Origin: Humulus lupulus
Taxonomy: Eukaryota > Streptophyta > Magnoliopsida > Rosales > Cannabaceae
Direction: 5' to 3'
NCBI RefSeq assembly: GCF_963169125.1
Contig: NC_084794.1
Coordinates: forward strand, 88,209,018 to 88,273,017
Length of the DNA stretch: 64,000 bases
Of the stretch, positions 36,933 to 48,521 are shown piece after piece. The translations under genes and the position numbers were made by a program. Under the pieces are notes generated by a model. It was not told where the DNA came from. It searched no databases and was given only the letters and a program-made list of their open reading frames with translations. The first letter of the stretch is position 1. Every line of letters begins with the position of its first letter.

Positions 36933-39900
36933 ATGCCGAGACGCTCGAAGCGACTAAGGGAGACCCAGGAGGTCAAAGTTCACTTAAACGGAGTCCAGCT
37001 GAAGGCCTCCATGAAGGACGCTCCTCCACCCAGGGACGTGGAGCCCCCGAAAGACCCTGAGGTTCAAGGAGGAGACAGGGTGGCCTCATCACCGGCTGCT
37101 CCACCTGGGGGGAGTCCTCCCAGAGCACCACCGGTGCACGCTGATGAGTTCCCTCCTCCAAAACCGCCGCGGGCACCGAACTCTGGCCGGCAAGACCCGG
37201 GCCCTTCTGCCCATAGGCCTGACAAACACCCCCGGGTCCACTCCGTGAGCTCGAGTTCAAAGTCCCGATTTTACGAAGAGGAGATACGTGAGCTCCACCG
37301 TAAAAACCCAAGGTTAGAAACTACCTTGGAAAACATGCAAGAGGTCCTTAACGGCTTACTGCAGGGTAAGTCCAGCATAACCTTGCCTAAGAGAAAAGAG
37401 AAAGGCAAAGGTGGGGTGGAGACCACTGTGCCAGTGGATGATGGAAGAACCCGACACTCAACTAGCAACACCCCCCACGCGAAGCAACATGATCACCCCG
37501 AACCGCCTAAGCAGGCCCAAAGGCCAGCGCCGAGAACCACCGCTGCCCCTCGGCGTGAGGATGAGGTCACCTCCAAAAGAACGCCCCCAGACTTGCGGGA
37601 GGAGATCAACAAGAAGAGGGCAGGCAAGGGAACCACACCCCCTGAGGCGCCTCGAGAAGGCAAGGGAAAGGCAGATCCTAGCCCATCCACTCTAAGAGAC
37701 TCCCTCAGCAAAAGGAGGCAGGACTTAGACACGGAGATGCGGAGCTTGCGGAGCAAGATTGTCACCGCGTCGGGTGGCCAGGCCTTTGAGGAAGACTTCG
37801 ACCATGAGTCACCCTTCGTGCGAGAAATTCAGGCAATCCGGCTCCCTACCAATTTTAAGGAGCCCAATATGACCCCTTACGAGGGGAACACGGATCCAAA
37901 GTACCACCTGGATGCGTTTAACGATCTCATGAAATTGAGGGGGATTGGAAGTGGTGCCAGGTGCCATTGCTTCGCTGTCACTCTGAAAGGACCCGCCTAC
38001 AAATGGTTCAAAAGGCTAAGACCAGGGTCCATCAGGTCCTGGCAGCAGTTCTCTGACGAGTTCCTCCAGCAGCACCATGCCGTGCGGGACTACACGATGC
38101 CAGGTACCAGCTTGGCCAACGTGAAGCAAGGGGAGAAGGAGAGCCTAAAAAGCTACATTCACCGGTTCAATATGGAGGCCGCAAAAGTGGGAAGCCTAAC
38201 GCGCCGGGAGTTAAAAATGGCCATTACTGCTGGGGTGCTCCCAGGGAGCAAGTTGTGGGACAACATGCTAAAGAGGGAAGTCACCGACTTGGATGACTTC
38301 TATGAAAGAGCACAGAAGTACATCCGTGTGGAGGATGGCCACGCAAACCTGAAGGCCGGAAAGGAGGAGCCCCACGCAAAGCCCCCAATTAACGACGGGC
38401 CGAATATAGCTAAGAAGAAGAGGACGTATGAGGGGTCGAGAGATGACCCGCAGAGGAAGACCAAACGAGGGAGTGATCATAGGCCAACGGCCTATACTTA
38501 CTATACGAACCTCACTGACACCAGAGAGCATATTTACGTCACCAACGAAGATCGAGTGCCCTTCAAGAAGCCCCCACCAATGAGAAAGGATCGGTCCAAG
38601 AGGGACCCCAGTAAATACTGCCAATACCACAAGGACATTGGAGACACCACGACAGAGTGTATCCACTTGAAGGAGGAAATTGAGGAGCTCATCCGCCGAG
38701 GGCACTTAGGCCGCTATGTCAAGAGAGAAAGGCAAAGGCCAGAAAACGAGCCCACAGCGCCCCAGGCACAGGAGCGAGCCCCAGAGATACAAGGGGAGGT
38801 CCGCACCATTTTTGGGGGCCCAGGATTTGGAGGAGATTCTAGGAAGGGACGAGATAAATATGCAAGAGAGGCTCGACGAAGTCCGCCCCCCTGCGTCATG
38901 AGTTTAGAACAGCGACCCCCGAAGAGTTTCAAGGGGGAAAACGACTCGATAACGTTCACTGAGGAAGATGCACGAGGGGTACACTTCCCCCACAATGATC
39001 CGCTGGTGCTGACAGTCCAGTTGGCAAATATGCGTGTACATCGAGTCCTGGTGGACAATGGGAGCTCAGTGGACATCCTATATCGCCCGGCTTTGGAAAA
39101 AATGGGACTGGGCATTTGTCACCTAAAGCCTTGCCAGTCGTCACTATACGGATTCACAGGGGATTCAGTGCAACCCCTCGGGATGATTGAGTTGACACTT
39201 ACCATGGGGGAGCAACCCAGCCAAACCACAGTCATGTCTAACTTTGTTGTTGTAGATTGCGCATCAGCTTTCAACGCGGTATTAGGGAGGCCCTCCCTGA
39301 GAGAATTGAAAGCCATAACTTCAATATATCACTTAGTTGTCAAGTTCCCGACCCCAGGGGGGATCGCGAGTATGAAAGGAGAACAGAAAGAAGCAAGGGA
39401 GTGTTATAACACCTCACTTCGCATGCCTGCAAAGCCACGTGAGCCGATGGCCATGGTGGTGCATAAGGCGATAAGCATGCCCACAGGGGGTCCGCAGGAG
39501 CTGGACCCTCGGGTCATGGATGAGGCAAGAGCAGAACCGGTAGAAGAAGTAGAGGAGGCTACGGTGACGGAAGGGCCCTTAAGGAAATTGAAGATAGGAA
39601 GAAGCCTACAAGGTGACGTGAAGGAAGAGTTGATAAGATTTTTGAAGGATAATCTAGACGTGTTTGCATGGAGTCATGAGGACATGGTGGGCATAGACCC
39701 CCGCGTAATGTGCCACCACCTGAACATCTCCCCAGGAGCAAGGCCCGTCAGGCAGAAGAGGCGGGCACTCGATCCAACAAGGTACGCAGCGTTAAAGGAA
39801 AAGGTTGACAAGTTGAAGGCCAACGGGTTCATCCGTGAGTCCTTCTATCCTGTGTGGGTATCAAACCCAGTACTCGTGCCGAAGCCAAACGGGAAGTGGA

Positions 39901-42785
39901 GGACTTGTGTTGATTTCATGAATTTGAATAAGGCTTGTCCCAAGGAAAGCTTCCCACTCCCCAGGATAGATCAGTTAGTAGACGCAACAGCGGGGCATGA
40001 GTTACTAAGTTTTATGGACGCCTACTCGGGATACAAACAAATCCCAATGAACCCTGCAGATGAGGAACACACGTCATTCATTACAGACAAAGGGCTCTAC
40101 TGTTATAAGGTGATGCCCTTCGGGCTCAAAAACGTGGGAGCCACCTATCAAAGGCTGGTGAATAAAATGTTCGCAAATCAGATAGGAAGGAATATGGAAG
40201 TGTATGTGGATGACATGCTAGTGAAGACCAAAGTAGCAGCAGAGCTCAACAAAGACCTTGGTGAGATGTTTGACACGCTTAGGAAATATCGGATGAAATT
40301 GAACCCAGCCAAATGCACCTTCGGGGTATCCTCAGGAAAATTCTTGGGCTTCATGGTCAATTCCAGAGGAATCGAGGCCAACCCCGACAAGATAAAGGCA
40401 CTCATAGAAATGAGCCCGCCGAAGAATAAGAAGGAGGTACAATGCCTAATAGGAAGGGTGGCGGCCCTTAATAGGTTCATCTCAAGATCCACCGACAAGT
40501 GCCTCCCATTCTTTGACATCCTCAAAGGGAGCAAAAAGTTCGCTTGGGATGAAAAATGTGAGGAAGCCTTTGTCAGGTTGAAAGAGCACCTGGGGAAGCC
40601 GCCCCTGTTAGCAAAGCCAGAGAAGAGCGAGAAGCTGTACCTATACTTGGCGGTGTCGGAGCATGCCATCAGCGCAGCCTTAGTTAAGGGAGAGAAGAAG
40701 CAACAACAGCCCGTATACTATATCAGCAAGCGTCTGGTGGACGCGGAGAGCTGGTATCCAGAGATCGAAAAACTGGCCTATGCGCTAGTAGTGGCGTCGA
40801 GGAAGTTGAAGCCTTACTTCCATGCACATACGATTGATGTCTTAACAGATAGTCCTTTGAGACAAGTCCTACATAAGCCAGAGACCTCAGGGAGGCTAAT
40901 GAAATGGTCGATTGAGCTAAGTCAGTTTGATATTGTCTACACCCCAAGGGCCTCCATCAATGGACAGGTGCTGGCAGATTTTATAGTAGAATTCACCCAT
41001 CAGCCGAATGAAGGACAGAGTGAAGGAGCGGCGCAGCCTGTTGTGGAGGATGAACTGGGAGAAGTAGAGGAGTGGAGTTTGCATGTTGACGGGGCGTCAA
41101 ATGAAGGAGGATCAGGAGCGGGCATCATGATGACTGGGCCCGAGGGACACAGAATGTACTGCGCAATTCGGTTTGGGTTCGAGGCCTCCAATAATGAGGC
41201 GGAGTACGAGGCGCTCTTAGCTGGCCTGCGCCTAGCCCAGGAACTGAAGGTAACGCGCCTTCATATTTTCAGTGACTCGCAATTGGTGGTATGCCAAATA
41301 AAGGGGGAGTACCAGGCAAGGGGGCCCAAGATGGCAGCATATTTAGAGAAGGTGAAGGGCTACCTGGGACGAATGGTGGCATATACTATAGAGCAAATCC
41401 CCAGAGAAAAGAACACCCACGCCGATGCACTTGCAAAGTTGGCATCTACCAAGGATGGTGATGTTTTGGAATCAATACCCGTGGAGTACTTGCCAAAGCC
41501 CAGCATCGAAGGCGCAGATGTGCACATGATCGACGTCCCAAAGAAATTATGGACCGAGCCAATCAAGAGGTAACTGGAGGAAGGAGTCTTGCCTGCGGAT
41601 AAAAACGAATCTCGGAGGTTGGTATACAAGGCCGCAAGGTACGCCTTGATAGATGGGGTCCTTTACAAAAGAGGATTCTCCATGCCTCTCCTGCGGTGTG
41701 TAGAAGAAGAGGAGGCATTGAAGGTGTTACAAGAGATCCATGAGGGAGAATGCGGCAACCACGAAAGTGGACCCTCCACGGCTAGGAAGGCCATAAGACA
41801 AGGATACTACTGGCCTTCCATGGAGAAAGACGCACAGGACTTTGCCACGAAATGCGACAAGTGCCAGAGGCACTCCAATTACCCTCGAAGACCCCCAGGC
41901 GAACTGACCAGCATGCCCAGCCCCTGGCCCTTCGCTATCTGGGGGATAGACTTAATCGACGCTCTTCCTACAGGCAGAGGTGGAGCGAAGTACGCGGTGG
42001 TGGCAGTGGATTATTTCACCAAGTGGGTAGAAGCGGAACCCCTTGTGAAGATAACCGCTAAGCACATCACCTCTTTTGTCAACAAATTCATCGTGTGCCG
42101 GTATGGGGTACCCTACAAAATTATTTCCGACAATGGCACCCAATTTGAAGGAGGGGCCTTCGATGAATACTGTAAGGAAAGAGGTATAAGGAGGAGCTTC
42201 TCTGCGGTGGTACACCCCCAGGCCAATGGGCAGGTGGAGGCCATCAACAGGGTCCTAAAGAAGAACCTAAAGACAAAGCTGGAGAAGATGAAAGGAGCCT
42301 GGGCAGATGAGCTACCAAATGTGCTGTGGGCTTATAGAACCACCCCACGCACGACAACTGGGGAGTCCCCATTCTCCTTGGCCTATGGATGCGAGGCTGT
42401 GCTCCCAGTCGAAATGCGAGTCATGTCCCCCAGGGTGCAGGCGTATGAAGACGAAGCCAACCACATAGCCCTGACCGAAAGCTTAGACCTCCTGGAGGAA
42501 AAGAGAGAAAAAGCCCAGATGAGGGTGGCGGTATACCAACAACGCGCCGCAAGGTACTACAATTCGAGGGTGCGAGAGAGAACTTTCAGAGTCGGCGACC
42601 TGGTGCTGAGGAAGGTGCTCCCAAACACACGAGACCCAGGTGCAGGAGTGCTGGGGGCAAATTGGGAGGGACCCTACCAAGTTGCTCAGTGCATCCCCCC
42701 AAACACTTACAAGCTGGCGTGCATGGACGACACCATCGTACCCCGGGCATGGAACGCGGAACACCTGAGGAAGTACTACCAGTAA
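36933..42785 (+). CDS. Element F gag-pol polyprotein, one internal stop
   Basis: One frame of 1950 codons, ATG at 36933 (MPRRSKRLRE; the open codons upstream belong to the PBS). Gag holds a basic, proline-rich N-terminus and a retrotrans_gag domain at about residues 330-460 (GPAYKWFKRLRPGS). Its zinc-knuckle-like CQYHKDIGDTTTEC is near 562. Protease active site VDNGSS has its Asp at 708. RT catalytic YVDD is at 1091-1094, RNase H 1 at about 1255-1320, archaeal-type RNase H 2 begins at HVDGAS (Asp 1386). A TAA at 41571-41573 (codon 1547), where relatives have Tyr, separates integrase. Integrase keeps its zinc region and catalytic D1673, D1733, E1769 (35 residues between the last two). Unless the stop is read through, integrase is not made. 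Confidence 0.93.
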
Positions 42786-43911
42786 GGCGCCCATGCCCAC
42801 GGATAAAAGCACAAGTGTAGCACGCTGCCTTGATATGGTAGGAAGAAATCAAAGAGGTTACCTAGATAACCTCCTAAGTAGGCGTGAGCCTTTTTATTTT
42901 GTTTTATGTGAAAATCACCTATGTACCGTTGCAACTGCGTGTATGAGACCATTATGTTACGAATATAATGAATGAAACCACATATTATAAGTAAAACTGT
43001 TAGCCTCTTCGTGTGTTATTTTTTCTTCAGTACCCGGGCATCAGCCAAAGTGTCCGCCGAAATAAATTTCACCAAACACTTGGGGGGCAGGACAGGGGGC
43101 GGTAACACAGCTAGCAAGGGAAGCCTGAAAAGGACCCTCTAACGGAGGGTCTTGGAAAGGACCCCTCGCCCTCCTAAAAAAGAGGCTCCTAAAAAAGACC
43201 CCCTGATAAGGGATCTTGGAAAGGGCCCTCAATTAGGAGGAGCCTAAAAACGACCCCCTATGCATTAGGAGGACCCGAGAAGGACCCCTTTTATCGGGGC
43301 CCTAGACGAAGCCCCTAAACATAGAAAGTAGTAAAAAGACCTTGCAAGGCCTCCCCTGAGTTTATGAGGATTAGCTACCCTCGTGAACATCAAGGAGGCC
43401 AAAAGGCCTTACGAAAGAAAAATATATATATATAGTGACAACACTAATAAGTCTAGAGCAGCCACTAAGCCGCCTAGCCAAAAAGGGTCCCAAAAGAGAC
43501 CCTTGCCGAAATAGTACTATGCAAAAGGACGAGAGGGACGCCTCTCGCAAAGAAATAATAAGCGCGCGCAAGAAAAACCTAAAAGGATAGCTAAGACCCA
43601 AGGGGTCAAAATATCCTTACAAAAACCACCAAGAGGCACCAAAAGAGGTCCCAGTGAACCCTCTCACATGGGATCCAAAGGACCTCCAGCCTAACAAATA
43701 AAAGAAGGGAACCAACCAAACCCCGTCATACAGGCATAAAAGGGCCTCAAATGAAGTAGAACAAGAAATAAACAGCAGCATCATATGTATTCATACATTA
43801 AAAAAAAAAGATGCAAGAGAAAGTTCTCAAGATAGTACAAAGGTTACTAACAGAAAAGTAGCACTGGTGATGACGTTACAAAATAAAAAACAAAAAAGGA
43901 GCGAGACTATT
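42786..43911. other. Spacer between convergent gag-pol and antisense gene of F
   Basis: No coding frame of interest. It contains imperfect repeats of a CCTAAAAAAGACCCCCT-type phrase and GAAAGGACCCCT (about 43120-43510) and an A run at 43799. Both genes end toward this spacer, so it must hold two 3' ends; I cannot place poly(A) sites. Confidence 0.55.
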
Positions 43912-46352
43912 TCAAGGCCTCCTATAGTGGGCACTCCACCAGGCCGCTCGGGCAACAGCTTGCTCGCCGAAAGAGGAGAAGTCAAAGTTGGGATCTTGCC
44001 TCCACACATTGTAAAAAGCCCGGTCTATAGACTTGCGCTCGGTTATGACCCTCTCCTCTTCCCAGGAAGCCTTCTCCGCCTCCAAGGAAGCGACCTTCTC
44101 CTGAGCCGACTGTAGTTCGGCCCTAAGGACCTCGACTTCAGTCCCCATTTGAATAACCATCTCATGCGACCCGGAAGCAGCGGCCTTGGTTCCCTTGAGC
44201 TCGCGCTCCAAGCATTTGACCTTGCCCCTCAGCTCCTTGATCTTAGTCTTCAACTTATCATTCCTCGAGTCCGACTTGGCATACTTAGTCCGGGCCTTTG
44301 ACAATTGGACCTTGGTTGCGCTAAGTTCATTTTCGAGCTCCTGGACCTGGACTATGAGGCCGTCCCTCTCAGTGGTAGATGCGGAAAGGATGCCAGTCGA
44401 ATCAGCATGTCGAAGAGACACAATATAGACCTGCACAAGAAAATCAATGGCATCAGCAATAAGTAACAAAAAGAAGAACACAGGTGCATCTACGCATAAT
44501 GCTAATCAACGCAAGGTGCAAAGCCTCACCCAGGCCGCGGCACGCCTTAGCATCTCCCCGAGGTCTGACTGAGTCACGTTCCCCAGGCCCCTCCAGTCGG
44601 AGACAGGGAGACTCGCAGCTATTGGAACGAAACGCTGCCCATAAACTGAGGCCATCCTGGTCACCCAAGCCTCTGCCTCCACGCTAGGAATATCTGGTTG
44701 GACCGGAACAGACGACCCACTCGCCGAGGCAGGAGGAGGCGCAGCAGAAGAGAAAAATTGAGATTCTGGTGCATCAGCAGGGAGCTCCGCGAGCCCGACG
44801 AAATCAGCATCCGGTACGCCGAGGTCATGAGGGGTCGGAGGGAAGGCATCGCCGCCATCATGGCCAGGAGGGGCGTAGCATCCTGCCGTGGCCTGCGGGT
44901 CCAGAGGGTGAAAGGCCGTGTCCTGGACGTGGGGGCCATGAGGAGGACATCCCCCTGGGGACAGGGGGGCATCCTCCATCTCCACCTCAACTGCATCCTC
45001 GTGCAGTGATGGCCCAGCCGACGTAGCCACAACCTTCTTAGACCCGGTGATCGACCACAGGAACTTAGAGTTAGTGACCGGGGACAATTGGTGGCGGGTG
45101 AGATTTTCCACCGTAAAAAGGACCGTCGCCTTCTTCTGAGTGGAATCTGCAGCAATGAGTTTGCCTATGGCCTCCGCCTCAGACCCAATGACCGAAGGAT
45201 CCGTAAAGTACCCTACAAGAACCACGTCAATATCAATACAAGCGAGAGTGCAAAACAGTAAGTTCTAGTAAGAGAGAAAGAAGGATCAGGATACTTACTG
45301 GGATTAGCACGGAAGCTTTCACGAACCGAGAGAGGTCCCTCTACCCAAAAAAAATCTTGCTTCCATGGCCCGGTATTGGACACCGAGCCCTCTATTAAGG
45401 GGAGCTCACTGTTGGCCTTTTGCAAGTAGTAGAAGCCTTTGCACCTAGGCAATGCTATAAGGTTATACAAAGTATGCACCTCCTGCGCCGTCGGGGCACG
45501 TTTCTCATTGTCCTTAAACCAGACGAAGAGGCAACTTAAGGTCAGCCAACTGTTGGGCGACAGTTGGAGAGGGGCCAAATCAAAATAGTTGAGAACCGCC
45601 ACGAAGAATGGATGCAGAGGAATGGTGCCACCCGCCTTCAGAATTTGTTCGCTCAAAGCCACAAAGCCCCGGTTAGGGCGATCAGCCCGGCAAGTCTCTT
45701 GAGGAGCGTGCAGGGCATATTCTGGAGGAGCTCGGTAATGTTTCACAATTGCCTTCAATTTATTCGGAGACACGTGGGACACTAGGCTGGACGCCAATAG
45801 GGGGGTGTCGTCTTCTTCCTGGACGGACACCTGTCTGCGTGCCTTCGACATATCTGCAAAATCAAAAGAAGCATGTGAGGAAGAGGCAGAGCACTTAACC
45901 CTCCATTTTCTCCTCCTAGTAAGGGTTTTCCATCGGGGGAGAGATGGCGGAAGCGCTAAGCCAGGGTCAACGGAGACTAGGGGCTGAGGAGAGGAGTTGA
46001 TAGCCCCGTGACCATCATCAGGCGAAGGGGGAGTGGGAGGTTCTGGCGGAATGTGTCCCTCCATAAACTCTAACTCCCACCGCAATTCAAAAAGAGCCGT
46101 CCTAAGACGCGCTATATGGTCACTAAGGCCCGGGGGTAAAGGTCCTCCGCCTCCCCTCGACGCCGAGTCGATTTCGCTCTCTACCACCCAAATTTTATGC
46201 CTAAGATCAGCCATGCACTCGAGGTGGCGAATGCGGGCCTGCCTCAAAGAATCATAGTCCTGATAAGGGTTGCCCTCAGAGGACTCGGGGTCTGAAGACA
46301 GGTTGATAAACTCAGCTCTCGAGGGTATGTCGGACGGGCCCTCACTGGCCAT
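43912..46352 (-). CDS. Antisense three-exon gene inside element F (aORF)
   Basis: Minus-strand gene between pol and 3' LTR. Exon 1 is 46352-45299 (start MASEGPSDIPSR), exon 2 45212-44530, exon 3 44430-43912. Introns are GT-AG: 86 bp (A|GTAAGT to TTCTTGTAG) and 99 bp (TGG|GTGAGG to TTTTCTTGTGCAG). Phases agree, giving 2256 nt, 751 residues, no internal stop. Residues about 190-350 resemble the plant-mobile-domain-like proteins of Tat elements: SPNKLKAIVKHY, LNYFDLAPLQLSPNSW, FVWFKDNE, QEVHTLYNL. Exon 2 is acidic and proline-rich; exon 3 is a long charged coiled coil (ELENELSATKVQLSKA to EAEKASWEEE) with an FSSFGEQAV tail. Antisense ORFs at this site are known in some Tat elements such as Grande; the function is unknown. 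I infer splicing from sites and phase only. Confidence 0.82.
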
Positions 46353-46887
46353 GAAACCACGTCCCAACAGCAAGAAGGGGGTCACGTTTAAACAAGGGGA
46401 AGACTACAAAACACAAAGGAACAGGCTTAATACCCCTAGGTGCAAACGCCCTAAATGGACTACTACAAGGTGTATGTATAAAAAAAAAGAGGAGGGGCGC
46501 GCATATAGTCAAAACAAGCTCGGGCTAATGTACCCCATCCCAAGTGTTGTTGGTCTGAATCCGATAAAATAAGTAAATAAACGGGAGAAGAAAAGAAAAT
46601 ATACCTCAAGCGATTGAAAGAACGAAGTCGGAGTCCACGGAAGGTCGGGAGGCGAAAAGCACCAAAGTGTTGAAAATGCGCATCTGCAAGAATTAATCAG
46701 AAATGTGTGTTAGTCCAAAAATACACACACCAAGAAACTAGCTAAAAAAAAAAATGGAAAAATGATAAAATAATAGAGAAAGTGTGGTTGTGGGGGATTG
46801 AACCCTTTACCTCTTGAAAGGAGCAAGGGTCTAACTACCACTAAGCCAAGGAGGTAAGATGTAAATATTAAGCCATGCATGAAGGCC
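46353..46887 (-). other. Upstream region of the F antisense gene, possible 5' UTR intron
   Basis: Between the antisense TATA box and the ATG. A possible 201-bp UTR intron runs 46604-46404 on the minus strand: CTTGAG|GTATATTTTC at the donor, TGTGTTTTGTAG at the acceptor. A tRNA-like stretch lies at 46788-46856. No coding frame. Confidence 0.4.
46788..46856 (-). other. tRNA-like sequence
   Basis: Minus strand shows an A-box-like TGGCTTAGTGGTAG and, about 30 bases on, a B-box/T-loop-like GGGTTCAATCCCC, with a small CTTG/CAAG hairpin between. The acceptor ends do not pair, so this is not a working tRNA gene; it may be tRNA-derived. Confidence 0.4.
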
Positions 46888-46895
46888 TATTTATA
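46888..46895 (-). promoter_or_regulatory. Antisense TATA box of element F
   Basis: Minus strand CCTATAAATAGGCC, a strong plant-type TATA box about 540 bp upstream of the antisense ATG and 60 bp inside the 3' LTR edge. Element C has an equivalent at 56018-56025. Confidence 0.65.
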
Positions 46896-46941
46896 GGAAC
46901 CAAGATGAATAGTCTACAAGAGCACCTTAAGGCCCTCTCCT

Positions 46942-46957
46942 AGACTAGGGGGGCAAG
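46942..46957 (+). other. Polypurine tract of element F
   Basis: GACTAGGGGGGCAAG directly before the 3' LTR start at 46958. Confidence 0.75.
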
Positions 46958-47032
46958 TGTTGATGCTCATAATCTCATCAAGGGAAAATGCAAGGGGTCG
47001 TCACCTGGGCGTACTCCCCCCCCCCCCCCCCC

Positions 47033-47460
47033 ATGTCGCGTGGCCATCAAATGGGCGAGGCCCTCCTGATCCGCGAGGCCACCAAGTCGCGAGGCGCCAT
47101 GTCGCGTGGCCATCAAATGGGCGAGGCCCTCCTGATCCGCGAGGCCACCAAGTCGCGAGGTGCCATGTCGCGTGGCCATCGAATGGGCGAGGCCCTCCTG
47201 ATCCGCGAGGCCACCAAGTCGCGAGGCGCCATGTCGCGTGACCATCGAATGGGCGAGGCCCTCCTGATCCGCGAGGCCACCAAGTCGCGAGGCGCCATGT
47301 CGCGTGGCCATCAAATGGGCGAGGCCCTCCTGATCCGCGAGACCACCCTAGGGGCGAGGCGCCCTATTCCGCGAGGCCCTCCTGATCTGCGAGGCCACCA
47401 AGTCGCGAGGCGCCATGTCGCGTGGCCATCAAATGGGCGAGGCCCTCCTGATCCGCGAGA
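47033..47460 (+). repeat. Tandem array in F 3' LTR
   Basis: 66-bp units start at 47033, 47099, 47165, 47231 and 47297; one 51-bp unit; then a partial 66-bp unit at 47415. It is two 51-bp units shorter than the 5' LTR array. Confidence 0.95.
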
Positions 47461-48315
47461 CCATCCCAAGGGCGAGGCCATCATATGGCGAGGCCCTCAT
47501 ATGGCGAAACCGTCCCGTTCCGTGAGGCCCCTGGGCAACTCCTACCATGCCCATGCGTGGGGCCGAGGGAGGCTGCGAGACGTTAATTCATCTCGCGAGG
47601 CCCATCCCGCGAGGCCATTTCGCGGGGCCGTCGCATGGGCAAAACCTCTCCACCTCGCGAGGCCATCTCGCGGAGCCGTCGCGCGGGCGAGGTCCCCCTA
47701 TCTCACGGGGCCCTTAGGCCACTCCAACCGCGCGAGGCCATCAGCAGCGCCCCGTACGCGGGGCCGCGCAAGGCCCCGCACGCGCATCCCTGAAAGTCTA
47801 TCAACCCACCATCTTCTCGGGACGCCGATGGCCCGTAACTTGAAGCGTATGGCCCAGAGGCGTCTTGCCTCGTACGCTAAGACGTAGAGCGAGGCCAAGC
47901 ACTTATCGCCCACACCCGTGGGTAACCTTAGAATGCTCCAGGCATCCTGTACCAAAGGTCCCGTTCTCTACACCTCGGGATCCCCATGTTTAGGAGGTCC
48001 CGTACGGGCCGAATGCGACATATTTGTACGACCAAGTACTAGGTACGGATACCAGTGCCAGTGAGGTTGCTGGGGTAAGGATCATGGTCCGTACGTCTAC
48101 GGCCATGGGTCAGAACCGACACCACTACCTTCTGCACCAATACACCTGCTACCACACCTCAGGAAGGGGTACAGACAAGTAGTGGAAACATCCCCTTGAC
48201 ACCTGCTCCTGTACGGGATGTGCAACCACTATCACTGAAACCGTACCCCTAATACAGTACGTTTGTACCACCTGGTCCCCTGGACCACTATGTACCTAAG
48301 GCCATTAGAGCCTAC

Positions 48316-48322
48316 TATAAAA
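48316..48322 (+). promoter_or_regulatory. TATA box copy in element F 3' LTR
   Basis: TATAAAA, matching 36659-36665. Confidence 0.65.
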
Positions 48323-48521
48323 TGAATTCCAAGGCCACCTGAAAAGGGGTTGGAAATTTTACTGTAGCAGAGACATTAGTGTGAATGAGATACTGAATTC
48401 TCCATTGTCGTTATTCCATTGTTCTTGAGTTATTGTTCAAGTTTTCATAGCTTTCCAATTAGCGATTTTAATTTGATAATTTTTCCAACTTAACTTCGTT
48501 GACGAGTTCTTACCGTCAACA

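Larger units (their letters stand above)
35202..48521 (+). mobile_element. Element F: Tat-lineage Ty3/gypsy retrotransposon, young, with antisense gene
   Basis: 13.3-kb plus-strand element inserted in the RT gene of E, flanked by perfect AACAC (35197-35201, 48522-48526). LTRs are 1663 bp (35202-36864) and 1564 bp (46958-48521), TGTTGATGC...CGTCAACA. Their 99-bp length difference is fully explained by two extra 51-bp repeat units (+102) and three small length changes (-2, -1). Outside the repeats I count about ten substitutions in about 1 kb, so it is the youngest element here. It carries a nearly open gag-pol, dual RNase H, and a spliced antisense gene. Confidence 0.96.
46958..48521 (+). repeat. 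Element F 3' LTR
   Basis: 1564 bp with the same ends as the 5' LTR, a 17-base C run (47016-47032) and TATA box copy at 48316-48322; followed by AACAC. Confidence 0.95.

Noticed and set aside
36973..41629. Many minus-strand open frames opposite F gag-pol, up to 163 codons
   Set aside because: Shadows of a G+C-rich coding frame; no family features, unlike the antisense gene at 43912-46352.
44661..45155. Second minus-strand frame of 164 codons in exon 2 of the antisense gene
   Set aside because: It is the neighbouring frame of the supported exon; its Arg/Leu-rich product looks like a frame shadow and does not join the flanking exons in phase.
45855..45902. A possible further intron in exon 1 of the antisense gene (acceptor TTTTGCAG before ATGTCGAAG)
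   Set aside because: The best donor would give an intron of only about 46 bp, below the usual plant minimum, and the frame is open through it.
46788..46856. A functional tRNA gene
   Set aside because: A- and B-box-like motifs are present but acceptor ends do not pair and the anticodon stem is short.
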